From: an uncultured Peptoniphilus sp.
Lineage (GTDB): Bacteria > Bacillota > Clostridia > Tissierellales > Peptoniphilaceae
NCBI RefSeq assembly: GCF_946222045.1
Contig: NZ_CAMILN010000029.1
Coordinates: 1-23,541 of the forward strand
Length of the DNA stretch: 23,541 bases
Direction of reading: 5' to 3'
In this document: piece after piece, positions 1-7,305 of the stretch
How positions within the stretch are numbered: position 1 is the first letter of the stretch
Layout of the letters: every line of letters begins with the position of its first letter
Translations under genes and position numbers: made by a program
The notes under the pieces: model-generated
Databases searched by the model: none
What the model saw: only the letters and a program-made list of their open reading frames with translations
Told to the model about the DNA's origin: nothing

Positions 1-94
1 CCCCTCCTTAAACCTCCCCCCTGACCCCATCGCCCTAGCAGGGGCTCGACCCATTAATACGCAAAAAGCTCTCCGACTAAAAATTTCAAACTAC

Positions 95-268
95 TCACTT
101 CGTTCGCTCGAACAGTGAAATTTTCTTAACGTCTCCGAACTTTTTGCTTACAACTTTATTAGTTTTCGGTATATTAGCAAACCATACGACCTGATAAGGT
201 TTCAACAAGTTTGGGCATTCGATTAGTTTACGTCTTAAATTTGAAGTTGTTATTTGTTGAGAAGTCAT
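95..268 (-). CDS. hypothetical 57-residue protein (doubtful)
   Basis: This is a weak candidate. The reverse strand has an ATG (266-268) preceded by CTGGAG at a spacing of about six bases, which is a reasonable ribosome binding site. It then reads 57 codons, starting MTSQQITTSNLRRKL and ending SLFERTK. The product would be basic, with no signal peptide or membrane segment, and I do not recognise a family. The last codons run into the ACTTCGTTCGCTCG sequence, which often creates spurious FERTK tails, so the true C-terminus may be lost or the frame may not be a gene at all. Confidence 0.2.
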   Translation of the reverse strand: MTSQQITTSNLRRKLIECPNLLKPYQVVWFANIPKTNKVVSKKFGDVKKISLFERTK

Positions 269-636
269 AAAAAACTCCAGACTCACATTTAACTCTTAAG
301 TCATAGTTTGTTACGGAGTCACAAAAAAATACAACTTCACAAATAAATATAAAGTTATAAAAAGATGAAGCTTAACATTTTACTGTTTAATCTTTTTTGA
401 AGCAAAACTTTATTCGACTTATTAAGTGTTGGTAAGTAACTCAACATAAGTTTGAAACGCTGCAGAGGTAAAACCACACACTAAGTATTAAGAACCCCGT
501 AAGGCAAGACAGCCGTTAAGAAATTCAACTGTTTGAGTTAAGCGATTGAGCTTATGAGTAATTAATACATGACCTTATTTGGCTGATAAGTTTTCTAATT
601 AAAAAAATGTAAGCTTAACGAGTTTTGAATTTTAGG

Positions 637-760
637 CTGGCTGCCGCTCGGGGTTGTTGGCAAAGGCCCCTGCCAGGTCGTTGAAGGTGTTGGGGAGGCC
701 CGGAGGGGGAAGGACCAATCGAAAGGTCACTTGTGCCCGAATGGGTATAATCCCCTCCGG
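637..760. other. G+C-rich structured element, possible RNA
   Basis: This block is far richer in G+C than its surroundings and contains nested inverted repeats. Element 1 pairs CTGGC (637-641) with GCCAG (672-676) and, inside it, GGGG (650-653) with CCCC (667-670). Element 2 has a perfect 9-bp outer stem, CCGGAGGGG (700-708) with CCCCTCCGG (752-760). That stem encloses GACC/GGTC (713-716 and 725-728) and CCC/GGG (736-738 and 743-745), a three-way-junction layout. I could not match it to a riboswitch, SRP RNA, RNase P RNA or tmRNA consensus from memory. The strand is undecided because the pairing works on both. Confidence 0.4.
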
Positions 761-852
761 ATATAGAATAGTAAAGCTTAGCTTTATAAGAATCTATTAA
801 AAACAGAATCTTTATAAATCAATCTAAAAGCCTAAGCTTTTAAAAACTTTTC

Positions 853-883
853 TATCCTCTTTTTGAAGATCTAAAAGAGGATA
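853..883. terminator. 11-bp inverted repeat, possible terminator or operator
   Basis: TATCCTCTTTT (853-863) and AAAAGAGGATA (873-883) are perfect inverted copies around a 9-nt loop. Only a weak T-rich tail follows on the forward strand (TCTTTTTCC from 891), so termination is possible but not certain. Its position just before the murB promoter also allows an operator role. Confidence 0.35.
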
Positions 884-917
884 CCAATTCTCTTTTTCCT
901 TTCTCCTCTTTCAATGA

Positions 918-923
918 TATAAT
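918..923 (+). promoter_or_regulatory. putative -10 box for murB operon
   Basis: A perfect TATAAT lies 27 bases before the murB ATG (951). No good TTGACA is visible at the usual 17-bp distance, where the sequence is T-rich, so the call rests on the -10 hexamer and the position at the head of the operon. Confidence 0.35.
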
Positions 924-950
924 TGTCTTAGTATTTAATTGAGGTGTTTT

Positions 951-1844
951 ATGTTATTTGATATAAATGAAAATTTGGGAGATTTTTTCTATGACGAGCC
1001 AATGAAGAACCACACTTCTTTTTGTGTTGGTGGTCCTGCTAAGCTTCTCATTAAACCCAATGATGAAGAGGCTCTTATAGAAATTTTAAAATCTATTAGA
1101 AAAAATAATTATAAGTATTATATCCTTGGAAACTGCACTAATATTATTGTCAAGGACAAGGGTTTTGACGGGATTATTATAAAGTTGAAAAATAAATTAA
1201 ATGATGTGAAAAAAGTTTCTGACAAGGAAATTTTTGCAGGAACGGGTGCCAGCATGAAAAAGATTAGTGAGTTTGCTATGGAAAATTCTCTTACTGGTCT
1301 TGAGTTCGCTCACGGTATCCCTGGTTCTCTCGGTGGTGCCATTGTTATGAATGCAGGTGCCTATGATGGTGAAATAAAAAATGTTTGTAAGAGCGTAAGA
1401 CTACTTGATGAAAACCTAGAGGTTATTGAAGTTCCTGGAGATGAGATGAACTTTGCCTACAGGCATTCTTTAGTTCAAGAGAGAGACTTAATTGTACTTG
1501 GTGCAACTTTTTCCCTTGAAGATGGAAACAAAGATGAAATAAGAGAAAAATATGAAGAATTTGACCAAAGAAGAGCTGACAAGCAACCTCTTGATATGCC
1601 TTCTGCTGGATCTACCTTCAAAAGACCTGCAGGTTATTTCGCTGGAAAGCTAATTGATGATTCGGGCCTAAGGGGCTTTACTCATAAGGGAGCAGGAATT
1701 AGTCAAAAGCACTGCGGATTTGTTGTAAACAAGAATAAGGCTACTGCCCAAGATATACTTGAAACTATAGAAATTGTACAAAAAGTCGTTCACGATAAGT
1801 TTGGCGTTACTTTGGAGAGGGAAGTTAAAATTATTGGTGACTAG
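951..1844 (+). CDS. murB: UDP-N-acetylenolpyruvoylglucosamine reductase
   Basis: MurB is the cytosolic FAD enzyme that reduces UDP-N-acetylglucosamine enolpyruvate to UDP-N-acetylmuramate with NADPH, the second committed step of peptidoglycan precursor synthesis. The 297-residue protein shows the FAD-binding segment ILGNCTNIIVKDKGFDG (about 58-74) and the flavin loop GIPGSLGGAIVMNAGAYDGE (about 122-141). It also has the FAYRHS segment (168-173), the catalytic serine in AGSTFKRP (S221) and the C-terminal LEREVKIIG containing the conserved glutamate (E291). The ATG at 951 is chosen because GAGGTG lies four bases upstream; an in-frame TTG at 939 lacks such a site. rapZ follows after 22 bases, the common Firmicute order. 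Confidence 0.96.
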   Translation: MLFDINENLGDFFYDEPMKNHTSFCVGGPAKLLIKPNDEEALIEILKSIRKNNYKYYILGNCTNIIVKDKGFDGIIIKLKNKLNDVKKVSDKEIFAGTGASMKKISEFAMENSLTGLEFAHGIPGSLGGAIVMNAGAYDGEIKNVCKSVRLLDENLEVIEVPGDEMNFAYRHSLVQERDLIVLGATFSLEDGNKDEIREKYEEFDQRRADKQPLDMPSAGSTFKRPAGYFAGKLIDDSGLRGFTHKGAGISQKHCGFVVNKNKATAQDILETIEIVQKVVHDKFGVTLEREVKIIGD

Positions 1845-1866
1845 GAGTCTTTAAGTTGGTGATTAA

Positions 1867-2733
1867 ATGGAAATTATAATTATTACTGGGATGAGCGGAT
1901 CAGGCAAGTCCTATGCCTTAGATGTCTTTGAAGACCTTGGCTATTATGCCATGGATAATCTAGCACCAGCCCTTTTGCCAAAGTTTTGCAACATTGCCCT
2001 TGATGCAAAGAGCAAAAACTTTGAAAAGGTGGCTGCTGTTGTAGACATGAGGAGTGGGGAGCTTTTTAACGATTTTTATTCTGCTTATGAAGAGCTAAAA
2101 GGAATGAATTTAAAAATCAGGCTCTTGTTCCTCTATGCCGATATGGAAACTATTATTGCAAGGTACAAGGAACTGAGAAGACCTCACCCAATGAATAGGT
2201 CCATAGTCGATGGTTATAATTTTGAGGAAGCAACTCTTTCAAAAATCAAAGACAGCGCTGATTTTGTCATTGACACTACAGGACTTTCTACGAAAAATTT
2301 GAGAAAGCAATTAATGGCCTTTGTGTCCTATGATGAAAAGGACAACTTTGCCATTGAGGTTTCGAGTTTTGGCTTTAAGTCTGGCATCTTAAGGGATGCT
2401 GACCTTGTTTTTGATGTAAGATTTTTGCCAAATCCTTTTTATATTAAAGAACTTAAAGACTTAAATGGAAAGACTGAAGAAGTGAAGTCCTATGTAATGA
2501 AGTGGGATGTTACTAAAGAATTTATTGATAAGACTATTGACCTCTTGAAGTTTTTGATACCAAATTATATGGCAGAGCAAAAGAGAGTCCTTACAATTGG
2601 GATTGGTTGCACTGGAGGTTTTCACAGATCTGTTGCTATAGCTGAGGAGATAGGAAGACTCCTAAAGGATGAATACAAGTCTACCTATGTAACTCACAGG
2701 GATATGGAGAAAAATTTATGGAAAAAAAGATAG
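1867..2733 (+). CDS. rapZ: RNase adapter / nucleotide-binding protein RapZ (YvcJ)
   Basis: This is a member of the RapZ/YvcJ P-loop ATPase family. In Enterobacteria RapZ binds small RNAs and guides RNase E to glmZ, linking amino-sugar level to cell-wall synthesis. In Bacillus the YvcJ homologue hydrolyses nucleotides, but its RNA role is unclear. The 288-residue protein has the Walker A motif GMSGSGKS (8-15) and the segment FEDLGYYAMDNLAP. The C-terminal RNA-binding half contains DVRFLPNPFYIKEL, followed by GIGCTGGFHRSVAIAEEI, close to the end. The start ATG has a weak GGTGAT site. The last 16 bases overlap yvcK, so the two are translationally coupled. Confidence 0.95.
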   Translation: MEIIIITGMSGSGKSYALDVFEDLGYYAMDNLAPALLPKFCNIALDAKSKNFEKVAAVVDMRSGELFNDFYSAYEELKGMNLKIRLLFLYADMETIIARYKELRRPHPMNRSIVDGYNFEEATLSKIKDSADFVIDTTGLSTKNLRKQLMAFVSYDEKDNFAIEVSSFGFKSGILRDADLVFDVRFLPNPFYIKELKDLNGKTEEVKSYVMKWDVTKEFIDKTIDLLKFLIPNYMAEQKRVLTIGIGCTGGFHRSVAIAEEIGRLLKDEYKSTYVTHRDMEKNLWKKR

Positions 2734-3686
2734 TAGTCCTAGGTGGAGGTACAGGTATCTCCACTATTTTGCGTGGACTTAAAGATTATAGCGAGGATAT
2801 TTCGGCTGTTGTCTCCATGTCTGACGACGGTGGAGGAAGTGGAATATTAAGGCAGGAACTAAATATTCTTCCGCCAGGAGATGTGAGAAGATGTCTCATT
2901 GCTCTTTCCAACACCGACAAGACTATGAAGGACTTGTTGAATTATAGGTTTAAGTCGGGATCCTTAAAGGATCAAAATGTGGGAAATATTTTAATTGCCG
3001 CCCTGACTGATATTTTTGGGTCTTTTGACAAGGCTCTACTTGAAATGTCCAGTGTTTTTAATGTGACAGGCAAGGTAATTCCCGTGACCTTTGATGAAAC
3101 TCATCTTGTTGCAGAGTTTGCGTCTAAGGATAAGGTTGTGGGAGAGTCCTACATCCCAAAAATGTGTTATAGGTTGAACACGAAAATTGAAAAAATGTCT
3201 ATGATTCCCCACTATCCAAAGGCAAATGATGAAGCTGTGAAAGCGATTTTATCATCTGATGTTGTAATTATTGGGCCAGGATCTCTCTATACTTCGATTA
3301 TGCCCAACTTTTTAGTTGGAGGAATCAATGAAGCCCTAAGAGATACCAAGGCCAGGGTGATTTACATTGCCAATGCCATGACTCAAAAGGGAGAGACAAA
3401 AGACTATTCTTTGAAGGACCACTTCGAGGCCATTTTAAAACATTCAAACTATGAATTTATTGATGAAGTCATAGCCAATGACCTAAGGGCAACAGAGGAG
3501 ATTTACCAAAATTATTACAATAAGGATGAATCAAAACCCATTTTTGCCACAGAAGAAGACAGAAAATATTTTAAAGAAAAAAATGTAAGGCTAACAGAAG
3601 GCGAATTTATAGAAATTAAAGATGGATTTATAAGGCATGATGGAGACAAGATTGGGGCCAGTATTTTTAATAGTCCTTTCTTGTAA
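2718..3686 (+). CDS. yvcK: gluconeogenesis factor YvcK (CofD-like)
   Basis: This is a YvcK/CofD-like protein. In Bacillus subtilis YvcK is needed for growth on gluconeogenic carbon sources and for correct peptidoglycan synthesis, and it binds UDP-sugars. The 322-residue product shows the nucleotide-binding start VVLGGGTGISTILRGLK, then SMSDDGGGSGILR (about 34-45), PPGDVRRCL, QNVGNILIAAL, and IIGPGSLYTSIMPN in the second half. It overlaps the end of rapZ by 16 bases. In most Firmicutes whiA follows, but here the next gene is an isopentenyl-diphosphate isomerase. Confidence 0.94.
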   Translation: MEKKIVVLGGGTGISTILRGLKDYSEDISAVVSMSDDGGGSGILRQELNILPPGDVRRCLIALSNTDKTMKDLLNYRFKSGSLKDQNVGNILIAALTDIFGSFDKALLEMSSVFNVTGKVIPVTFDETHLVAEFASKDKVVGESYIPKMCYRLNTKIEKMSMIPHYPKANDEAVKAILSSDVVIIGPGSLYTSIMPNFLVGGINEALRDTKARVIYIANAMTQKGETKDYSLKDHFEAILKHSNYEFIDEVIANDLRATEEIYQNYYNKDESKPIFATEEDRKYFKEKNVRLTEGEFIEIKDGFIRHDGDKIGASIFNSPFL

Positions 3687-3733
3687 AAAATTTTTAAAGA
3701 TGATATTATTTATTTGTTATAAAGGAGGATGTA

Positions 3734-4750
3734 ATGAGGAAATATAGAAAGACAGAACATATAGAAAATTTCCTTCGCTCAACCTATGTTGGCGACCCGC
3801 TTTTTTCTGATATCTTTTTGTATAATGACTCTCTTCCAGAGATAAATTATGATGAAATTGATACAAGTGTTAATTTTTTAGATAAAAAAGTAAAGTTTCC
3901 ACTTATGATTAACGCCATGACTGGTGGCTCAAATCTTTCAGAGGAAATAAATAGATCTCTTGCAAATGTTGCAGTTGAGTACGACCTTCCCATGGCAGTT
4001 GGATCGCAAACCATTGCCCTAGAAGACGAAGACTCAAGAAAGTCCTTTGAAATTGTAAGAGAAATCATAAAAAATGGAATTGTAATCTCAAACTTATCTG
4101 GTTTCTCTAGCGTTGAAGATGCAAAACTAGCAGTTGACCTCTTAAAGGCAGATGCAATCCAAATCCACCTAAACCCAGCCCAAGAACTTGTCCAAGTTGA
4201 AGGCGAAAGAAACTTTTGTGGAATCTTAAATAATATAGAAAAGATTGTAAAAAAGTCTGAGGTTCCTGTAATAGTAAAGGAAGTTGGCTTTGGAATGTCG
4301 CAAAAGACAGTGAAGAAACTTCATGATGTTGGAGTTAAATATGTAGACATATCTGGATATGGTGGCTCTAACTTTTTTGAAATCGAAAACCTAAGAGAAC
4401 CCAATGCAGATATATCAGATTTATTTTCTTGGGGAATACCAACTGCCCTAAGTTTAATTGAAGCAAAGAAGCTTAATTATGATGACATGTATTTAATAGC
4501 ATCAGGTGGAATAAAAACTTCCTTGGATATAGTGAAGAGTATCTGCCTTGGAGCAGACATGACAGCAATTAGTGGAGAAATTCTTTCCTATATAGTTCGT
4601 GGTGGATACGAATACACCCTAAAATATATTGACGGACTTATGGAAAAGACTAAGATGCTAATGATGTTAAATGGAGCAAAAAATATTTCTGAACTTCAAA
4701 AAGTTGATTACAAGGTGACAGGAAAGCTTAGAGAATTATTGGAGGACTAA
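3734..4750 (+). CDS. fni: type 2 isopentenyl-diphosphate delta-isomerase
   Basis: This FMN- and NADPH-dependent enzyme interconverts isopentenyl and dimethylallyl diphosphate, and is typical of bacteria using the mevalonate pathway. The 338-residue protein begins RKTEHIENF, matching the family's RKxxHI start. It then has PLMINAMTGG (56-65), MAVGSQ (87-92), and IHLNPAQELVQVEGERNF (144-161), which holds the conserved Q154 and the metal-binding E156. VIVKEVGFGMS, VDISGYGGSNF and the FMN phosphate-binding ASGGIKTSLDI (256-266) follow. A strong AAAGGAGG at 3721-3728 sets the ATG. It starts 47 bases after yvcK and is followed without a gap by the HutD-like gene. TATTAT at 3704-3709 could give it its own promoter. 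Confidence 0.95.
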   Translation: MRKYRKTEHIENFLRSTYVGDPLFSDIFLYNDSLPEINYDEIDTSVNFLDKKVKFPLMINAMTGGSNLSEEINRSLANVAVEYDLPMAVGSQTIALEDEDSRKSFEIVREIIKNGIVISNLSGFSSVEDAKLAVDLLKADAIQIHLNPAQELVQVEGERNFCGILNNIEKIVKKSEVPVIVKEVGFGMSQKTVKKLHDVGVKYVDISGYGGSNFFEIENLREPNADISDLFSWGIPTALSLIEAKKLNYDDMYLIASGGIKTSLDIVKSICLGADMTAISGEILSYIVRGGYEYTLKYIDGLMEKTKMLMMLNGAKNISELQKVDYKVTGKLRELLED

Positions 4751-5272
4751 ATGAAATTTATAAAAAAAGAAGAATTTAAAGATTCAAAATGGTCTGCAGG
4801 TGTAACAACAGAAGTTTTTATCTACCCAGAAGATGCAAGCGTTGGTGAAAAAAACTTTGACTTTAGGATTTCAACAGCAACTTGCAATGACAAAGAATCA
4901 GTCTACACACCTTACACAGGCTTTTATAGGTACATCACACCAATTGACAATGTGATGAATATTGAAAGTGATGGGAATAAATTTACATTAGATCCCTTTG
5001 AAGTATTATTTTTTGACGGAGATGACTCAACAAAATCATCAGGAGACGTCAGAGACTTTAACCTAATTTATAAAAAGGGACAAGACGCCAAGATGTTTGC
5101 CCTAAACATAAATAATCTTGAATTTAAGGCAGACAAAAGGGCAGTAATCTTTAACTACGATTCAGACCTAAAAGTTCAAGGTAAGGACTTTGAAAAATTC
5201 TCAGCCATCTATCTAGAAGAAGAAAAAGTGCAAATAGAAGGCCAGGGAAAAATAATAATTTGCGAATTTTAA
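4751..5272 (+). CDS. HutD/Ves family cupin-like protein
   Basis: The 173-residue protein fits the HutD/Ves family, a bicupin fold of poorly known function that is linked in some bacteria to histidine utilisation. Family hallmarks are the early WSAGVTTEVFIYPE (about 14-27), DFRISTATCNDKESVYTPYTG (about 37-57), DPFEVLFFDGDD (about 81-92) and RDFNLIY (about 100-106). No signal peptide or membrane segment is seen. The ATG follows the fni TAA directly, with GGAGG at 4741-4745 inside the end of fni, so the two are co-translated. No histidine-utilisation genes are nearby, and its role here is unknown. A bidirectional terminator follows. Confidence 0.8.
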   Translation: MKFIKKEEFKDSKWSAGVTTEVFIYPEDASVGEKNFDFRISTATCNDKESVYTPYTGFYRYITPIDNVMNIESDGNKFTLDPFEVLFFDGDDSTKSSGDVRDFNLIYKKGQDAKMFALNINNLEFKADKRAVIFNYDSDLKVQGKDFEKFSAIYLEEEKVQIEGQGKIIICEF

Positions 5273-5282
5273 ATAAAAAAAG

Positions 5283-5310
5283 AAACTGTGAGTAAAATCA
5301 CAGTTTTTTT
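5283..5310. terminator. bidirectional intrinsic terminator
   Basis: AAACTGTGA (5283-5291) pairs with TCACAGTTT (5298-5306) around a six-base loop. It is followed by T residues on the forward strand and preceded by an A tract that gives a T tract on the reverse strand. It lies between the convergent HutD-like and DUF2207-like genes and can serve both. Confidence 0.85.
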
Positions 5311-5324
5311 AATGCAAATTTTAT

Positions 5325-6212
5325 TCAATTTCTAACTAAGAGATGGTCTCCCACTAGGGCTGTCTTAAAGGTCTTATAAAAGTCCTCATCGAGATAAATT
5401 TCGTAGACTTCATCACCCAGTTTTTCATAAATATTTTTTATATTTTCGTACTTAAGTCCAAGGCCAAGGGCAAGCAGGAGGTCATCTTCACTTGTTCTTC
5501 TTCCAGCTTTTAATTCTTCTTCTACTTTTTCTAGTTCTCTAAATTTTTTGTTGCCAAGGTCTGTCATCTTGGAGAAAGTGGTTATTAGTGATGCGTAAAA
5601 GAAAAGGGAGGCCACAATATTTGCGATGCCAAAAAATCTTTCGTTGTAAACTGTCATTATTCCCACAAAAAATAAAATTGAAAAAACTACAAAGGAGAGA
5701 AAGATCTTTAGGGTATTTTTTTCTCTTGTGAAGAGTTTTTTTGCCACCATCTCATCTTCTAAAAAGTAGATAAAGTCGTTGAACTTCTTGTTGTAATTGT
5801 CTGCTTCTGTCCTTCTCATTCTGTCCATTTGCCTTGTAGAAATTGATTCGCCGTCTCCAAGAGAAAAGAGTATCTCAAAAAGTTTTCTTTCTCCTTTATC
5901 CAGCCCAGCTGAATTTAAGTTTTTTAAAATAAATTCTACCTTATCTTGGCCCTTTTTTGTCTTGTAGTAATTTTTTTCTATTTTAATATTTCCAGAGGCA
6001 TGAGCCCTTAGGATCATAGCTATGATAGAGTTATAGATAAAGTTTGGGCCCTTATATAGGTAGGCCTTCTCATAATAATTTAAGTCAAGCTTCTCTTCAT
6101 GGGTCTTGGATCCTTTTTTCTTTAGGAGATAATACATAATAAGAGATAGGCAAAAGACCAAAATATTTATTAGCAAAAAGTATGTCGTTGAAAAATTCAT
6201 TTTTAATTCCAT
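5325..6212 (-). CDS. membrane protein with DUF2207-like C-terminal region
   Basis: The 295-residue protein has one N-terminal membrane segment (about 8-27, YFLLINILVFCLSLIMYYLL). A soluble stretch follows, then a hydrophobic pair (about 168-212). The segment YEKAYLYKGPNFIYNSIIAMILRAHASGNIKI resembles the part of DUF2207 proteins where an AgYL-like motif precedes a small winged-helix-like unit, but the large extracellular N-terminal part of that family is missing. The C-terminal third is charged and probably cytosolic. The ATG at 6212 has AGGTGAT five bases upstream; an internal ATG lies four codons later. Its function is unknown. It diverges from trxB. Confidence 0.6.
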   Translation of the reverse strand: MELKMNFSTTYFLLINILVFCLSLIMYYLLKKKGSKTHEEKLDLNYYEKAYLYKGPNFIYNSIIAMILRAHASGNIKIEKNYYKTKKGQDKVEFILKNLNSAGLDKGERKLFEILFSLGDGESISTRQMDRMRRTEADNYNKKFNDFIYFLEDEMVAKKLFTREKNTLKIFLSFVVFSILFFVGIMTVYNERFFGIANIVASLFFYASLITTFSKMTDLGNKKFRELEKVEEELKAGRRTSEDDLLLALGLGLKYENIKNIYEKLGDEVYEIYLDEDFYKTFKTALVGDHLLVRN

Positions 6213-6229
6213 TTAATCACCTATCTTCT

Positions 6230-6261
6230 ATTATATACAAAAAAATATTTTTGGGTATAAT
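6230..6261. promoter_or_regulatory. divergent -10 boxes for trxB and the reverse gene
   Basis: TATAAT at 6256-6261 precedes the trxB ATG (6280) and TATAAT on the reverse strand (6230-6235) precedes the ATG at 6212, both at 18 bases. The leaders would be very short. Neither has a clear TTGACA, and the -35 zones of the two would overlap in this 67-bp gap. Confidence 0.4.
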
Positions 6262-6279
6262 AAGAATTGGAGGGATAGA

Positions 6280-7233
6280 ATGTACGATATTATAATAATT
6301 GGTGGAGGTCCAGCAGGTTTAACTGCAGGTCTTTATGCAGCAAGAAGTAAAAAGAAAACTTTAATCATAGAAAAGGGAATTGAAGGCGGTCAAATCGCTG
6401 AAACTACTCAAGTAGAAAACTATCCAGGGATTGATTCAATAGATGGCGTTGAACTTGGTAAAAAAATGGCAGACCAAGCTAAGAAGTTTGGTGCAGAAAT
6501 TGTAATGGACCAAGTAGAAGACATGGAACTTGATGGAGAAGTAAAAAAGATCAAGGGCTATGTAGATTCTTATGAAGCTAAGTCTGTTATTATTGCAACA
6601 GGAGCATCTCCAAGAGAAATTGGGGCACCTGGAGAAAAAGAATACAAGGGTCGTGGTGTAAGCTATTGTTCAACTTGTGACGCAGCTTTCTATGAAGATG
6701 AAACAGTTTATGTAGTTGGTGGCGGTGACTCTGCTGTTCAAGAAGCACTTTTCATCACAAACTTTGCAAAGAAAGTTTATATAATTCACAGAAGAGATGA
6801 GCTTAGGGCTTCAAAGGTCCTACAAGAACAAGCCTTTAACAACGACAAAATTGACTTTATATGGAATACAACTGTTAAAGAAATCAAGGGCGACAAGATT
6901 GTAAATGAAATGATTTTACATGATACAGAAACAGGAGAAGATAGGTCAATTAAGTCTGACGATCCTTTTGGAATTTTTGTCTTCATTGGTTACATTCCAA
7001 AGACAGAAATGTTTGAAGGTAAGGTTGAACTTACAGAAGATAAATACATCAAGACTGATGAAGAAATGAGGACTAATGTGCCAGGAGTTTTTGCAGCTGG
7101 AGACATTAGGAAGAAGACAGTTCGTCAAGTTGTAAACGCAGCAGGCGATGGTGCAGTTGCAGCTATGAATGCCCAAAAATATGTTGATGAAATGGAAGGA
7201 AATCTTTACGAAGGTTTCAAAGAAAATAAATAA
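6280..7233 (+). CDS. trxB: thioredoxin reductase (NADPH)
   Basis: This is the flavoenzyme that passes electrons from NADPH through FAD to thioredoxin in the cytosol. The 317-residue length is standard. It shows the FAD motif GGGPAGLTAG (8-17), the redox pair C130-S-T-C133 followed by D134, the NAD(P) motif GGGDSA (147-152), the NADPH-phosphate binding HRRDELRA (170-177) and the FAD closing motif GVFAAGD. The HRR motif argues for NADPH rather than ferredoxin as donor. The CSTC active site differs slightly from the usual CATC but keeps both cysteines. GGAGGG at 6269-6274 is the ribosome site. The gene is monocistronic. Confidence 0.96.
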   Translation: MYDIIIIGGGPAGLTAGLYAARSKKKTLIIEKGIEGGQIAETTQVENYPGIDSIDGVELGKKMADQAKKFGAEIVMDQVEDMELDGEVKKIKGYVDSYEAKSVIIATGASPREIGAPGEKEYKGRGVSYCSTCDAAFYEDETVYVVGGGDSAVQEALFITNFAKKVYIIHRRDELRASKVLQEQAFNNDKIDFIWNTTVKEIKGDKIVNEMILHDTETGEDRSIKSDDPFGIFVFIGYIPKTEMFEGKVELTEDKYIKTDEEMRTNVPGVFAAGDIRKKTVRQVVNAAGDGAVAAMNAQKYVDEMEGNLYEGFKENK

Positions 7234-7256
7234 ATTAAAAATATTTAAGCAAGAAA

Positions 7257-7297
7257 AAAGCATTGGTTGAGAAAATTCAATCAATGCTTTTATTTTT
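7257..7297. terminator. bidirectional intrinsic terminator
   Basis: AAAGCATTGGTTGA (7257-7270) pairs with TCAATCAATGCTTT (7277-7290), with one G-T pair, around a six-base loop. T-rich tails lie on both strands. It separates the convergent trxB and MATE genes. Confidence 0.9.
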
Positions 7298-7305
7298 TTA
7301 AAATT

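Larger units (their letters stand above)
1..936. other. gene-poor region upstream of murB
   Basis: No convincing gene is visible in this stretch of more than 900 bases. It is mostly AT-rich, with two G+C-rich patches, one at the very start (about 1-52) and one at 636-760. It holds a weak reverse-strand reading frame (95-268), a foldable G+C-rich block (637-760), a 9-bp inverted repeat AAAGCTTAG/CTAAGCTTT (773-781 and 832-840), and an 11-bp inverted repeat at 853-883. The phrase ACTTCGTTCGCTCG near 98-111 resembles short interspersed sequences seen in Firmicute intergenic DNA. I see no tRNA or rRNA. Confidence 0.6.

Noticed and set aside
636..757. Reverse-strand reading of the G+C-rich block giving NTFNDLAGAFANNPERQPA
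   Set aside because: It looks protein-like, but there is no supported start and the same bases form strong stems, so a structured element explains it better.
6667..6678. CSTC instead of CATC in the TrxB active site as a possible altered enzyme
   Set aside because: Both cysteines and the following aspartate are kept, and the NADPH motif is intact. The change is conservative.
6946..7284. 112-codon reverse-strand frame over the end of trxB
   Set aside because: It is antisense to conserved TrxB coding sequence and begins within the trxB terminator.
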